Source: Microbacterium sp. BR1
GTDB lineage: Bacteria; Actinomycetota; Actinomycetes; Actinomycetales; Microbacteriaceae
Direction: 5' to 3'
DNA: 64,000 bases
Assembly (NCBI RefSeq): GCF_002812725.1
Contig: NZ_NMUN01000002.1
Coordinates: forward strand, 186,001-250,000
Part shown: in pieces, positions 48,383-57,331 of the stretch
Layout: every line of letters starts with the position of its first letter
Position numbering within the stretch: position 1 is the first letter of the stretch
Notes under the pieces: model-generated
The model's database searches: none
What the model saw: only the letters and a program-made list of their open reading frames with translations
Told to the model about the DNA's origin: nothing
Position numbers and translations under genes: made by a program

Positions 48383-49933
48383 ATGGAACCGGATCTCGAG
48401 GCACTCCGAGACGTGGATGCTGCGCTCGCCGCGGCCCTCGCGCCGGTGTTCGCGAGCGATGCGGTGCACGAGGCATCCGATGCTCACGTGCTCGAGGCGA
48501 TGGCGGTCGCGGGATCGATCCTGCGGCGGGTCGAGGGGTTCTTGGTCGAGGCGACGGACGTGGTGCGCGGGCGATCGGCGGGTCCGCGAGATGAGCGGAT
48601 GACCACGCGCGCGGGGTGTGGGTCGGTGGTGGAGGTCGTGCAGCGGGCGACCCGCGTGTCGGGGGCATCGGCCGGCGCGCTGGTGCGTGCGGCCGGGGTG
48701 GTGCATCGCGAGCGTTCGATGACGTCGGGGGAGTGGTTGCCCGCGCCTCTGCCCGCGCTGCGCGACGCGATGATCGCGGGTGCTGTGGGGAGCGACGGTG
48801 TGGCTGCGGCGTCCGTTCTGGTCGAGGCATCCGCTCGCATCGATCGAGACGCTCTGCTCGTCGCGGACGCGGCGTTGGGCGAGGCGGCGCTGGGCGTGAC
48901 GCGCGATGTCGCGACGGGTGCGGTCGAGACCGGACCGCATGCGTCGGCGAACGAGTTGCGGGTGCTGGCGCAGGTGTGGGCGAGCGTGCTCGACCAGGAC
49001 GGCGCGGAGCCCATCGAGGCGTCGGCGATGCGGCGGCGCGGCCTGACGGTCGGTCCCGTGCGCGATGGGCTGGCGCGGGTCAGCGGCGACGTGCTCGCCG
49101 AGGTCGCCGCACAGTGGCAGCGCACCTGCGACGCGCTGTCGAACCCCAGGGTTCGGGCTGGGGTCGGGTTCGCGCCGGACGGTGGTGCCGATGGTGCTGG
49201 CGGCGGCGGTGCTGGTGCTGGTGGTCTGGACGATGCGGTCGCCGACCCCCGCGACACCCGGACGCGCGCGCAGAAGATGCACGACGCGCTGGCGACGTCG
49301 CTCGACGTCGCGGCTCGGTCGGGCGAGCTGCCCACGGTCGGTGGCGGTGCGCCGACGCTCGTCGTCTACGCGCGCGAAGAGGATCTGGTCGCGGGAACGG
49401 GATGGGCCGAGGTCGAGGGCATCGGCGAGCCTGTCGGCATCGGGGTAGCGGAGCGGGTCGCGTGCAGTGGGAGCATCCAACGCGTGACACTGAACGATCG
49501 GGGCCGGATCGTGGGACTCGGTGTGGCGGATCGGGTCTTCACCGCCATCCAGCGCAAGGCGATCAGTCTGCGCGACGGTGGTTGTGTGATCCCGGGCTGC
49601 CAGGTTCCGGCCGGATGGTGTGAGATCCACCACGCGACAGACCATGCGCTAGGTGGACCGACGCACACAGACAACGGTGTCTTGCTCTGCTGGCACCACC
49701 ACAGAACCTTGGCGACATCCGGGTGGTCGGTGATGATGATCGACGGGGTGCCGCACATTCGCGGGCCCGCCTGGTGGGATCCGGAGCGAAGATGGCGACC
49801 CGCCGCGGGGTCACGGTTGCGGCGAAGAGTGCGCGTCGACGCAAGCCGACACGGAGGCGCCCCGCCCGACGGGCTCCGCACGCAGGATGGATCGCCCGAA
49901 GGCCGGCTCCTCCAGCGATCGCGATCGCGGTAG
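48383..49933 (+). CDS. DUF222-domain HNH endonuclease
   Basis: The 516-residue protein has an N-terminal DUF222 helical region (about 10-300), a Gly/Ala-rich insertion (about 265-285) and a C-terminal HNH nuclease domain: ISLRDGGCVIPGCQVP with the paired Cys, then WCEIHHATDHALGG and NGVLLCWHHHRTL. This family (REP13E12-like) occurs in many copies in actinobacterial genomes and is linked to mobile or repeat elements; its biological role is not settled. The start at 48383 is the first ATG of the domain; the open frame further upstream looks non-coding. Confidence 0.92.
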   Translation: MEPDLEALRDVDAALAAALAPVFASDAVHEASDAHVLEAMAVAGSILRRVEGFLVEATDVVRGRSAGPRDERMTTRAGCGSVVEVVQRATRVSGASAGALVRAAGVVHRERSMTSGEWLPAPLPALRDAMIAGAVGSDGVAAASVLVEASARIDRDALLVADAALGEAALGVTRDVATGAVETGPHASANELRVLAQVWASVLDQDGAEPIEASAMRRRGLTVGPVRDGLARVSGDVLAEVAAQWQRTCDALSNPRVRAGVGFAPDGGADGAGGGGAGAGGLDDAVADPRDTRTRAQKMHDALATSLDVAARSGELPTVGGGAPTLVVYAREEDLVAGTGWAEVEGIGEPVGIGVAERVACSGSIQRVTLNDRGRIVGLGVADRVFTAIQRKAISLRDGGCVIPGCQVPAGWCEIHHATDHALGGPTHTDNGVLLCWHHHRTLATSGWSVMMIDGVPHIRGPAWWDPERRWRPAAGSRLRRRVRVDASRHGGAPPDGLRTQDGSPEGRLLQRSRSR

Positions 49934-49985
49934 AGGGAGAGGGAGAGGGAGAGGGGGGAGGGGGGAGAGGGGGAGCGAGAGGTAA
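49934..49985 (+). repeat. Homopurine (GA-rich) tract
   Basis: Directly after the HNH gene stop, about 50 bp are almost purely G and A on the plus strand, built from repeated GGGAGA units. Such tracts can form triplex or slipped structures; here it separates convergent genes. Confidence 0.75.
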
Positions 49986-50006
49986 AGGGAGCCGTGCTGC
50001 CCACCC

Positions 50007-52229
50007 TCAGGCGCGTGTGGGACTCACGGTGTCCGCGGCGTTGTCTCGCACTCGGTCCCGGTCCTTCGCGGCACGGCGGAAGCGGTGCAGCACGGGCTCG
50101 GTGTACCCGTTCGCGGCGGCCGTGCCGCCGAACACGAGCTCGAGCGCGGCCGCGTAGGCCAGACTCGACGCCAGGTCATCGGTCATCGGCCGATACCCCG
50201 CGTCGCCGGCATTCTGCGCATCGACGACCTCGGCCATCCGTTCCATCGTCGTGCGCACCTGATCCTCCGTCACGACTGCGTGCAGCAGCCAGTTCGCGAC
50301 ATGCTGACTCGAGATCCGCAACGTCGCGCGGTCTTCCATCAGCCCCACGCCCTCGATGTCGGGAACCGTCGAGCATCCGACGCCCTGGTCCACCCACCGC
50401 ACGACGTAGCCGAGGATCGACTGCAGATTGTTCTCGAGCTCGCGCTGGATCCCATCGACAGACCAGGACCCCGGGTCACCGAGCGGGATCGTCAGGAGAT
50501 CGTCGAGGGGATCCGTGGGCTCTGCCACGAGCTGCGCCTGCCGCTCGAACACGTCCACCCGCAGGTAGTGCAGGGCGTGCAGGGTCGCCGCCGTCGGCGA
50601 CGGGACCCACGCGGTCGACGCCCCGGCGAGCGGATGCGCGACCTTCTGCGCGAGCATCGCCGCCATCCGATCGGGCATCGCCCACATGCCCTTGCCGATC
50701 TGCGCCCGGCCACCGAACCCGGTCGCAAGCCCGGACGCGACGTTGCGCCGCTCGTACGCGCGCATCCAGGGCTGATCGCGCAGATCGCCCTTCGGTACGA
50801 ACGCACCGGCCTGAATGGAGGTGTGGATCTCGTCTCCCGAGCGATCGAGAAAGCCGGTGTTGACGAACACGAGGCGCGAGCGGGCCTCGGTCAGACACGC
50901 GACGAGGTTCGCCGACGTGCGGCGCTCCTCGTCCATGAGCCCGAGCTTGAGCGTCTGCGGGGCAAGGCCGAGGAGCGCCTCGACGCGCCCGAACAGATCG
51001 ACGACGAACGCCACCTCGTCCGGCCCGTGCAGCTTCGGGACCACGATGGGGAGCGCCGCGTGAGTGGCATCGGTGGGGCGACCGATGGGGCGCGCGCACA
51101 GCGTCGTCACCACGGCATCCACGATCGTCTCGCTCACGGGCTCGCCGTCGCCATCGACCACGGCATCCGTCGCCATGTGCAGCCCGACGTTGCGCACGAG
51201 CATGAGCGAGCGCCCGGGCAGGATGATCGGCGCACCCATCGGGGCGCGATACTCGCGATCGGCGGCGAGCGCGCGCTCGATGATCCGCCCCCGCTTCTCG
51301 AACGCGTGCGTGAGGTCGCCCCTGTTGAGGCCGAGCCAGATGCGGTACGCGGCGACCTTGTCGTCGGCGTCGACGGTCGCCACCGAATCCTCGAAGTCCA
51401 CGATCGTCGACAAGGCGGACTCGAGCAGCACGTCGTGGAGTGCCGCCGCGTCCCGCGACCCGACCGGGGACTGCGGGTCGAACTGCAGCTCGAGATGCAG
51501 GCCGTGATGCTCGAGGAGAATCGCCGTGGGCGACTCGGGGCGGCCCCGGTATCCGCGGAACTGCGAGCGGTCCGCCAGGTTCGTCAGGCCCCCGTCGGCG
51601 AGCGCGATCACGAGGGCGCCGTCGATGACCGTGTACGCCCGCGAAGCGCGATGGGTGCTCCCGGCCCCGGCCAGGGGCACGAACTCGTCGAGCAGGTCCC
51701 GCACGTGCGCGACGACACGGTCGCCCCGCTCGACGTCGTATCCGGATGCCGACGGATGGACGGGCTCGATCGCATCCGTGCCGTACAGCGCGTCGTACAG
51801 CGACCCCCACCGCGCGTTCACGGCGTTCAGGGCGTACCGCGGATTGGTGACGGGAACCACGAGCTGCGGTCCGGCGAGCGAGCTCAGCTCGGGAGCGATG
51901 CCCGTCGTCGTGAGGCGACACGGCGATACCTCGGGCACGAGATATCCGATCTTCAGCAGATGCTCGCGATACGCGGCGGCGTCGTCATGGTCGGTGCGGC
52001 CGTCACCGTCGCGAGTTCGCCGTGTGCGGTGCCAGTCGTCGAGCTCGGCCTGCAGCCTGTCGCGCTCCGCGAGGAGTTCGGCGCGGCGGGGCGCGAGGTC
52101 TTCGACGATCGCGGCGAAACCTGCCCAGAAGGCCGACGCCGAGGCATCCGGTGCGAGCGCTTCGTTCGCGATGAATTCGTAGAGGGGGCGAGCGACGCGC
52201 ACGCTGCCGGCGTCGACGTAGTCCGTCAT
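50007..52229 (-). CDS. glcB: Malate synthase G
   Basis: The 740-residue enzyme condenses glyoxylate with acetyl-CoA to malate. The length and the G-type motifs fit: STIVDFEDSVATVDA, KLHGPDEVAFV, LKLGLMDEERRTS (catalytic Asp region) and GFLDRSGDEIHTS. ATG 52229 is chosen because it gives the family start and is followed by VARPLYEFI; the longer open frame upstream overlaps the SDR gene. It is the last gene of a minus-strand array that begins with an XRE-cupin regulator and an ABC importer, so it may dispose of glyoxylate made by that pathway (inference). Isocitrate lyase is not in the window. Confidence 0.95.
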   Translation of the reverse strand: MTDYVDAGSVRVARPLYEFIANEALAPDASASAFWAGFAAIVEDLAPRRAELLAERDRLQAELDDWHRTRRTRDGDGRTDHDDAAAYREHLLKIGYLVPEVSPCRLTTTGIAPELSSLAGPQLVVPVTNPRYALNAVNARWGSLYDALYGTDAIEPVHPSASGYDVERGDRVVAHVRDLLDEFVPLAGAGSTHRASRAYTVIDGALVIALADGGLTNLADRSQFRGYRGRPESPTAILLEHHGLHLELQFDPQSPVGSRDAAALHDVLLESALSTIVDFEDSVATVDADDKVAAYRIWLGLNRGDLTHAFEKRGRIIERALAADREYRAPMGAPIILPGRSLMLVRNVGLHMATDAVVDGDGEPVSETIVDAVVTTLCARPIGRPTDATHAALPIVVPKLHGPDEVAFVVDLFGRVEALLGLAPQTLKLGLMDEERRTSANLVACLTEARSRLVFVNTGFLDRSGDEIHTSIQAGAFVPKGDLRDQPWMRAYERRNVASGLATGFGGRAQIGKGMWAMPDRMAAMLAQKVAHPLAGASTAWVPSPTAATLHALHYLRVDVFERQAQLVAEPTDPLDDLLTIPLGDPGSWSVDGIQRELENNLQSILGYVVRWVDQGVGCSTVPDIEGVGLMEDRATLRISSQHVANWLLHAVVTEDQVRTTMERMAEVVDAQNAGDAGYRPMTDDLASSLAYAAALELVFGGTAAANGYTEPVLHRFRRAAKDRDRVRDNAADTVSPTRA

Positions 52230-52257
52230 GGGGAGAGTCCGATGATCGTGTGGCGCC

Positions 52258-53178
52258 TCAGGGCGCGGAGGGGGAAAGGGGAGTGCCGTCCGGGGCGAGG
52301 TGATCGCGCCACGAACGCGACGCCGTCCAGCCGAACAGGCGCGCGGCCTTCGACGAGTCGATGCCGCTCGCATCCACGCGCGGTACCGGGCGCAGCTCGA
52401 CCTCGGGGTGCACGCGGGCGACGCTCGCGAGCAGGTCGCGCCCGCCGATGTTGTCGGCCGCCGCGGCGTACACGACCTCGTGCCCCGGGGTCGGGGTGCG
52501 CAGGCACGCGACGACGAGGTCGGCGAGATCCCGCACATCGATGTACGCCCAGAACACGGCGCTCGGCAGATCGGGGTCGTCGAAGAACGGCCGCAGGTTC
52601 GCCGCATACGTCTCGGGCGTCAACACCCATGTCGGGCGGATCGACACGGCGCTCGCGCCGCCGCCGCCACCCGCACGGGCCACGAAGGCGTCGCACAGCA
52701 GCTCGGTGACGCGCTTGGACATCCCGTACGCGTCGTGCGCGAGATCGGGATGCGACTCATCGATCGGGCAGAACGACCCGAGGAACGGCCGATGCGCCCA
52801 CGTCATGCCCGACACCGAGTCGCTCGACAGGTTGATCAGGCGCCGGATGCCGCGGGCCTCCATCGCTTCGATCACGTTGAACGTCGACTGCGTGTTCGTG
52901 GCGAAAACGGTGTGCGCCACGTTCTTCGTCGGCTCGGGGATGCCGGCCGTGTGCACGACCGCGTCCACGTCGCGCACGACCGCGAAAGCGTCACCGGCGT
53001 TCGTGAGGTCGGCCTGCACGTAGGCGGCGACGTTCGTTTCGTCGGCGTCGTACACGGGCCGGGCGATGTCGGTCGCCCGCACGTCGAACCCGGCCGCCAC
53101 GAGGGCGGCGACGACGTGACGGCCGACCTTGCCGCGGGATCCGGTCACGAGCACGCGCTGAGGAAAGGACATGTTCAC
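52258..53178 (-). CDS. Extended SDR NAD(P)-dependent dehydrogenase
   Basis: The 306-residue protein has the Rossmann motif TGSRGKVG near residue 12, the acidic residue after beta-2 (RATDI, pointing to NAD), the HTAGIP motif, active-site SSDS and the YGMSK pair of the SDR catalytic triad. Uronate dehydrogenases and sugar epimerases share this layout. It follows the enolase-superfamily gene by 13 bp and precedes malate synthase by 28 bp, so co-transcription is likely. The start could also be the second Met (MSFPQRVL). Confidence 0.88.
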   Translation of the reverse strand: MNMSFPQRVLVTGSRGKVGRHVVAALVAAGFDVRATDIARPVYDADETNVAAYVQADLTNAGDAFAVVRDVDAVVHTAGIPEPTKNVAHTVFATNTQSTFNVIEAMEARGIRRLINLSSDSVSGMTWAHRPFLGSFCPIDESHPDLAHDAYGMSKRVTELLCDAFVARAGGGGGASAVSIRPTWVLTPETYAANLRPFFDDPDLPSAVFWAYIDVRDLADLVVACLRTPTPGHEVVYAAAADNIGGRDLLASVARVHPEVELRPVPRVDASGIDSSKAARLFGWTASRSWRDHLAPDGTPLSPSAP

Positions 53179-53191
53179 GATTCCACGGTAG

Positions 53192-54340
53192 TCAGGCGTC
53201 GAGGAACGCCCGGCGTCCCGCCTCGATCACGTCGACGTCGACGTCGATCCCGAGCCCGGGGCCGGACGGCACCGCGACCGTCCCGTCCACGATCGACGCG
53301 ACCCCGAACCCGGAGTCGGGCGCGACGCGCTCGAGCATCGGCGAGAGGTGGAACGGGTACTCGATCAGGTCGATGCCGGGGATCGCCGAGGCGACGAGCG
53401 CGTTGGCGGCGAACGTCACGGGGCTGCCGTGCGTGTGCATGACGACGCGCGCCCCGCGGCCGAGGGCCGTGCGCGCCATCAGATCGGCCTCGGCGATTCC
53501 GCCGCAGATGGATGCGTCGGGTTGCACGACCGAGATGGCCGCGCCATCCATCGTGTCGAGCATGTGCTCGGTGCTGAAGATGTGCTCGCCGTACGCCACG
53601 GGCACCGGCGATGCCGCGGCGATGCGGGCGATCGCGGGGAGCCGGGCCGCCGACACGGGCTCTTCGAACCAGCTGATGCGGAGGTCGGCCAGGCGCGCTG
53701 CCATCTCGATCGACTCGGCGACCGAGAACAGCTCGCTGCCGTCGACCATGAGATCGATGTCGGGGAGGGTGGTGCGCAGGTCCGACAGCACGCGCATCGC
53801 GGAGCGCCAGTCGGGGCCGATGCGCATCTTCACCATCGAGACGCCGCGCTCGAGCAGCGGCGTGAGCAGCTCGACATGCCCGGCCGCGTCGCGCGACTCG
53901 AGGAAGTGGCTGTTGCCGGCGTAGACGCGCAGGCGAGCGCTCGCACGTCCCTCGACCGGTGAGAGCGAGACGCCCGCGCTGCGGGCCTGGGCGTCGCGGA
54001 TCGCGATGTCGACCGCGCCGAGCGACTGCGCGGCGGAGTGGCTGAAGCCGAGCGTGCGGGCGACCGCGCGGCGCTTGGCGTCGAGCGCCGCGAGGGCCGC
54101 CGTGCAGGTGGCATCGACCGCGACCGGGCCCCAGACATCCTCGACGAAACGCGCGAGCACCGTCGGGTACGAGATGCCGAAGCTGTCGCAGCTCTCGCCC
54201 CAGCCGACGACCCCGTCGCTCGTCTCGACGCGCACGAGGAACAGCGTCATCTCGGCGTAGTCGGTGGGCAGGCGCAGCGGATAGGGAATTATCGAGGCGA
54301 TCGTCGCGGTCGTCGTGGAGGTCATGGTGGAGGTGGTCAT
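53192..54340 (-). CDS. Enolase-superfamily (mandelate racemase/muconate lactonizing type) enzyme
   Basis: The 382-residue protein has the capping domain (about 12-130) and TIM barrel. The metal ligands fit D200 (LMVDGSE), E226/E227 (WFEEPV) and E252 (YGEHI). D275 (QPDAS) and a His in MHTHGSP (H302/H304) form the His-Asp general-base side. The second-strand KxK motif reads K171-M-R173, so one lysine is replaced by Arg. This variation argues for dehydration or cycloisomerisation of an acid sugar or related carboxylate instead of racemisation (inference). The first ~10 residues are a Thr/Ser-rich run of uncertain translation. Confidence 0.88.
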   Translation of the reverse strand: MTTSTMTSTTTATIASIIPYPLRLPTDYAEMTLFLVRVETSDGVVGWGESCDSFGISYPTVLARFVEDVWGPVAVDATCTAALAALDAKRRAVARTLGFSHSAAQSLGAVDIAIRDAQARSAGVSLSPVEGRASARLRVYAGNSHFLESRDAAGHVELLTPLLERGVSMVKMRIGPDWRSAMRVLSDLRTTLPDIDLMVDGSELFSVAESIEMAARLADLRISWFEEPVSAARLPAIARIAAASPVPVAYGEHIFSTEHMLDTMDGAAISVVQPDASICGGIAEADLMARTALGRGARVVMHTHGSPVTFAANALVASAIPGIDLIEYPFHLSPMLERVAPDSGFGVASIVDGTVAVPSGPGLGIDVDVDVIEAGRRAFLDA

Positions 54341-54437
54341 GAGGTTGCTGCTTTCGATCGCGCGGGGCGGGCGCTCGGTGGGGCTTGGTGTCTGTCGGGT
54401 TCGTGGGGTCTTCGGTGGATGCGGCCGTTCGCCGCGA

Positions 54438-54489
54438 TGCCGGTGGGCGGTGCCGGTGGGTGGTGCCGGTGGGCGGTGCGGGCGGGTGG
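54438..54489. repeat. Four tandem copies of a 13-bp repeat
   Basis: TGCCGGTGGGCGG is repeated at 54438, 54451 (one change), 54464 (exact) and 54477 (degenerate). The array is in the gap between the enolase-superfamily gene and the substrate-binding protein gene and overlaps the adjoining stem-loop. Confidence 0.8.
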
Positions 54490-54510
54490 CGCCGAACGGA
54501 CGCCACCCGC
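54482..54510 (-). terminator. Stem-loop after the ABC substrate-binding gene
   Basis: GCGGGTGGCG (54482-54491) pairs perfectly with CGCCACCCGC (54501-54510) around a 9-nt loop, just 7 bp beyond the substrate-binding protein stop on the minus strand. It may be a partial terminator or 3' stabiliser that sets transporter expression above that of the downstream enzymes. Confidence 0.65.
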
Positions 54511-54517
54511 CACACCG

Positions 54518-55666
54518 TCAACCCGCGTAGCTGATGCTCGGGTCGAGGAATTCGTTCGTGTAGATGTCCTCCGCCGTGAGTCCCTCGGCGATCTCGACGC
54601 CCGACTCGGCGTAGATGTCGGCCAGGAGTGCGGTCATCCGATCCATCCGCTCGGCGTCGAACGAGCCGAACACGCCGTCCGTGCCATCCGCGACGATGCC
54701 CTCGTTCTTCATGACCCGGTGGATCTCGGCACCCAGCTCGGGCGTCACCTGGAAGAACTGGTCGATCTCGACGAGGTAGTCTGCGATCGCCTGGTTGACC
54801 GGCTCGGGGTCGTTCATGTAGTCGATCTGCGCCTGCTGCATGGCGGGGACGAGCTGCGCGAGGCACTCGGACTGCGCCTCGACGACCTCGGGCTTGCCCG
54901 ACCACGCGGCCGGGTAGATGTCGTACCCCGAGTCGGCGATGAGGAAGGAATCGACGTCGCGACCGTAGTCGGGGAAGTCGACCTTCAGGCGGTAGGGCTC
55001 CTGCGTGATGTAGCCCTGCATGACGACCGGCTCGTCGGCGACGAGGCGCGTGACCGAGCCGTCGAACGATCCGTCCACCTGATCGGCGCGCACGTCGCCC
55101 TGGGCGATGAGGTAGTCCATGTAGGTCGCGCCCTGGAAGTAGAGCACCGTCGCGTCGCTCTCGGCGATGTCGGAGATCTCACCGAACGAGTAGCGCTCGG
55201 GGTCCCACAGCAGGATCTGCGGGTTGATCTGCAGCGGCGTGTACACCGCCTTCGTGGGCTGGTCGGCGGACAGCTTGACCGACTCGTCGGTGTCGATCAT
55301 CGCGAGCATGATCGAGTCGTCCGAGTACAGCAGGGCCGTCGACTGCTGGAACCCGATGAAGGGTCCTCCCGAGCGCACCTCGATGGTGATGTTCGGGTCG
55401 GCGATGGCCGGACCCGAGTAGATGCCGGCATCGGGATCGGTCGTCGCTTCGGCGGGGTCGATCAGCGCGTACGCGGCGGAGTGCTCGGGCTCGGGGAACC
55501 AGTTCGTCTGCAGCACGACCGTCGCGGGGCACGCGCCGAGCGCGCCCTCGCCGCCGGCGGCTTCGGCGTCCTGCGCCGTGGGCTCGGGGCTGCTGCAGCC
55601 GGCGAGGGCGACCGTGAGGGCGGCCCCGATTCCGACGGTGGACACGAGAAAACGGGTGCGGTTCAT
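54518..55666 (-). CDS. ABC transporter substrate-binding lipoprotein (NMT1/TauA-like)
   Basis: The 382-residue protein has a signal peptide with lipobox LAGC and lipidated C24, followed by an NMT1/THI5-type binding domain whose opening VVLQTNWFPEPEHSAAYALI is typical of importers for sulfonates, nitrate-like ions, pyrimidines and related aromatics. ATG 55666 follows GGAGATCAC; the open frame upstream lies inside the permease gene. The matching permease and ATPase genes are directly upstream. Confidence 0.9.
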   Translation of the reverse strand: MNRTRFLVSTVGIGAALTVALAGCSSPEPTAQDAEAAGGEGALGACPATVVLQTNWFPEPEHSAAYALIDPAEATTDPDAGIYSGPAIADPNITIEVRSGGPFIGFQQSTALLYSDDSIMLAMIDTDESVKLSADQPTKAVYTPLQINPQILLWDPERYSFGEISDIAESDATVLYFQGATYMDYLIAQGDVRADQVDGSFDGSVTRLVADEPVVMQGYITQEPYRLKVDFPDYGRDVDSFLIADSGYDIYPAAWSGKPEVVEAQSECLAQLVPAMQQAQIDYMNDPEPVNQAIADYLVEIDQFFQVTPELGAEIHRVMKNEGIVADGTDGVFGSFDAERMDRMTALLADIYAESGVEIAEGLTAEDIYTNEFLDPSISYAG

Positions 55667-55712
55667 GTGATCTCCAGGTGATTTCGGGTGGTGTGGGTGG
55701 AGCAGGACCGGA

Positions 55713-56501
55713 TCAGCGCGTGTCGGGCTGGTACCACGAGCCGACGACGAGGCGCGAGAGAAGGCCGAAGAGCCAGAAGACGACGAGGCCGAACAGCGAC
55801 GCCAGCAGGATGGCGCCGTAGAGCATCTCGCCGTCGAGGCGGTTGCGGTAGGTGTCGATGGCGAGACCGATGCCGGAGTTGCCCTGGCGGAAGAAGAAAT
55901 CGGCCACGATCGCACCGACGACGGCCATCCCGGCCGAGATGCGCAGCCCCGTGAAGAGGGCGGGGAGTGCGGCGGGGAACTGCAGACGCCACATCATCGT
56001 CCATCGGCTTGCCCGCTTGAGCCGGAACAGGTCCTTCATCTGCGCGTTCGCCGAGTGGAGCCCGAAGAGGGTGTTCGTGACGATCGGGAAGAGCGCGATC
56101 AGGATCACGACGAGGATGCGGCTGCCGAATCCGTATCCCAGCGCGAAGGCGATCAGCGGCACGAGCGCGAGGATCGGCACGCTCTGCAGCGCGACGGCGT
56201 AGGGGTAGAGCGTCGTCTCGACCCACTTCGCCTGGCTCATCAGGATCGCCGTGATGATGCCGATCGCCGCAGCGATCGCGAGGCCGGTCATCGCGACGAC
56301 CGCCGTCGTGCCCAGCTGACGCAGCAGATCGCTCAGGTTGGCCGGGTCGAGGAAAGCCACGACGAGGATCTCGTGTGGCATCGGCAGGATGAACCGCTTC
56401 GACGGCGACAAGAGGAACGCGCTGGTGACGTACCAGAGCGCCAGCACCGCGGTCGCGAACGCGACGGGCAGCAGGACGGACTTGACGGACACGCGACTCA
56501 T
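55713..56501 (-). CDS. ABC transporter permease (TauC/SsuC-like)
   Basis: The 262-residue protein has six predicted membrane helices and the EAA-type cytosolic loop around MKDLFRLKRASRWTMMWRLQ, with PAALPALFTGLRISAG after it. This is the BPD_transp_1 fold of nitrate/sulfonate/taurine-type importers. It overlaps the ATPase gene by 4 bp and precedes the binding-protein gene by 46 bp. Confidence 0.93.
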   Translation of the reverse strand: MSRVSVKSVLLPVAFATAVLALWYVTSAFLLSPSKRFILPMPHEILVVAFLDPANLSDLLRQLGTTAVVAMTGLAIAAAIGIITAILMSQAKWVETTLYPYAVALQSVPILALVPLIAFALGYGFGSRILVVILIALFPIVTNTLFGLHSANAQMKDLFRLKRASRWTMMWRLQFPAALPALFTGLRISAGMAVVGAIVADFFFRQGNSGIGLAIDTYRNRLDGEMLYGAILLASLFGLVVFWLFGLLSRLVVGSWYQPDTR

Positions 56502-57235
56502 ACCATCGCCGCCTTCAGCAGATCGGAGATCTCGGCCGACAGCTCGGCGAACTCGGGGGAGTAGCGGGTGTGCTCGTCTCGTTCGTCGCCGAAGGGAACG
56601 GCGTACTCGCCGATGATGCGGCCGGGCGCGGCTCCCATCACGATCACCCTCGTCGCCATGTACACGGCCTCGGCGATCGAGTGCGTCACGAACACACCCG
56701 TGAACCCCTCATCGCGCCAGAGGGCGCGCACGTCGTCGTTCAGCTTCTCGCGCGTGAATTCATCGAGCGCACCGAAGGGCTCGTCGAAGAGGAACAGAGC
56801 AGGGTTGTTGACGAGTGAACGGGCGAGCGAGGCGCGCATGCGCATGCCGCCGGAGAGCTGGTGGGGTAGGTGCTTGGCGAACCTCGTGAGCCCGACCAGG
56901 TCGAGGGCGTGCTCCACGCGCCGCGATACTCCTGCCTGGGGCAGGTGATCGAGCTCGCCGAACAGCGCCACGTTGCGTTCGACGTTCAGCCAGGGCAGCA
57001 GCGTCGCGTCCTGGAAGACATAGCCGATGCGATCGGTGTCGGTCTCGGTGTGTCCGGACGTCGCCACGTCCAGCCCCGACGCCAACCGCAGGAGGGTGGA
57101 CTTGCCGCACCCGGACGGTCCGAGGAGGGCGACGAATTCGCCGGGCCGGATCGACAGGTTGACGTCGTCCAGCGCGACGGTTCCGTTCGGGAACCGCATC
57201 GCGACGTCCGAGAAGACAAGCTGTGCGCCGGCCAT
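56498..57235 (-). CDS. ABC transporter ATPase (TauB/SsuB-like)
   Basis: The 245-residue ATPase has Walker A GPSGCGKST, Q-loop FQDATLLPW, signature LSGGM, Walker B LFLFDEPFGALDE and switch His THSIAEA. The FQDATLLPW and GALDEFTRE forms are typical of the taurine/nitrate/sulfonate importer group. An AGGAGGATCG ribosome site precedes the ATG, and a palindromic operator lies just upstream, so this is the first gene of the transporter operon. Confidence 0.94.
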   Translation of the reverse strand: MAGAQLVFSDVAMRFPNGTVALDDVNLSIRPGEFVALLGPSGCGKSTLLRLASGLDVATSGHTETDTDRIGYVFQDATLLPWLNVERNVALFGELDHLPQAGVSRRVEHALDLVGLTRFAKHLPHQLSGGMRMRASLARSLVNNPALFLFDEPFGALDEFTREKLNDDVRALWRDEGFTGVFVTHSIAEAVYMATRVIVMGAAPGRIIGEYAVPFGDERDEHTRYSPEFAELSAEISDLLKAAMV

Positions 57236-57249
57236 CGATCCTCCTGAGA

Positions 57250-57273
57250 AATATTGACAAGATCAATATTGTC
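57250..57273 (-). promoter_or_regulatory. Palindromic operator before the ABC operon
   Basis: AATATTGA (57250-57257) and TCAATATT (57263-57270) are perfect 8-bp arms 5 bp apart, and an overlapping GACAA-N8-TTGTC (57256-57273) is also symmetric. It is a conspicuous AT-rich island in high-GC DNA. It lies 15 bp upstream of the ATPase start and 60 bp downstream of the XRE-cupin gene, its likely regulator. Confidence 0.65.
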
Positions 57274-57331
57274 TCGGGATGTTTCGGGGTGATTTCAGCT
57301 CAATTGCCGTGTGATGAAGGTCGGTCGAGTG

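Noticed and set aside
48383..49933. HNH gene considered as a homing endonuclease inside an intron or intein
   Set aside because: DUF222 plus HNH is a free-standing family, and no host gene is split around it.
54438..54489. Tandem repeats considered as a CRISPR array
   Set aside because: The units are 13 bp and directly joined without spacers, and no cas gene is near.
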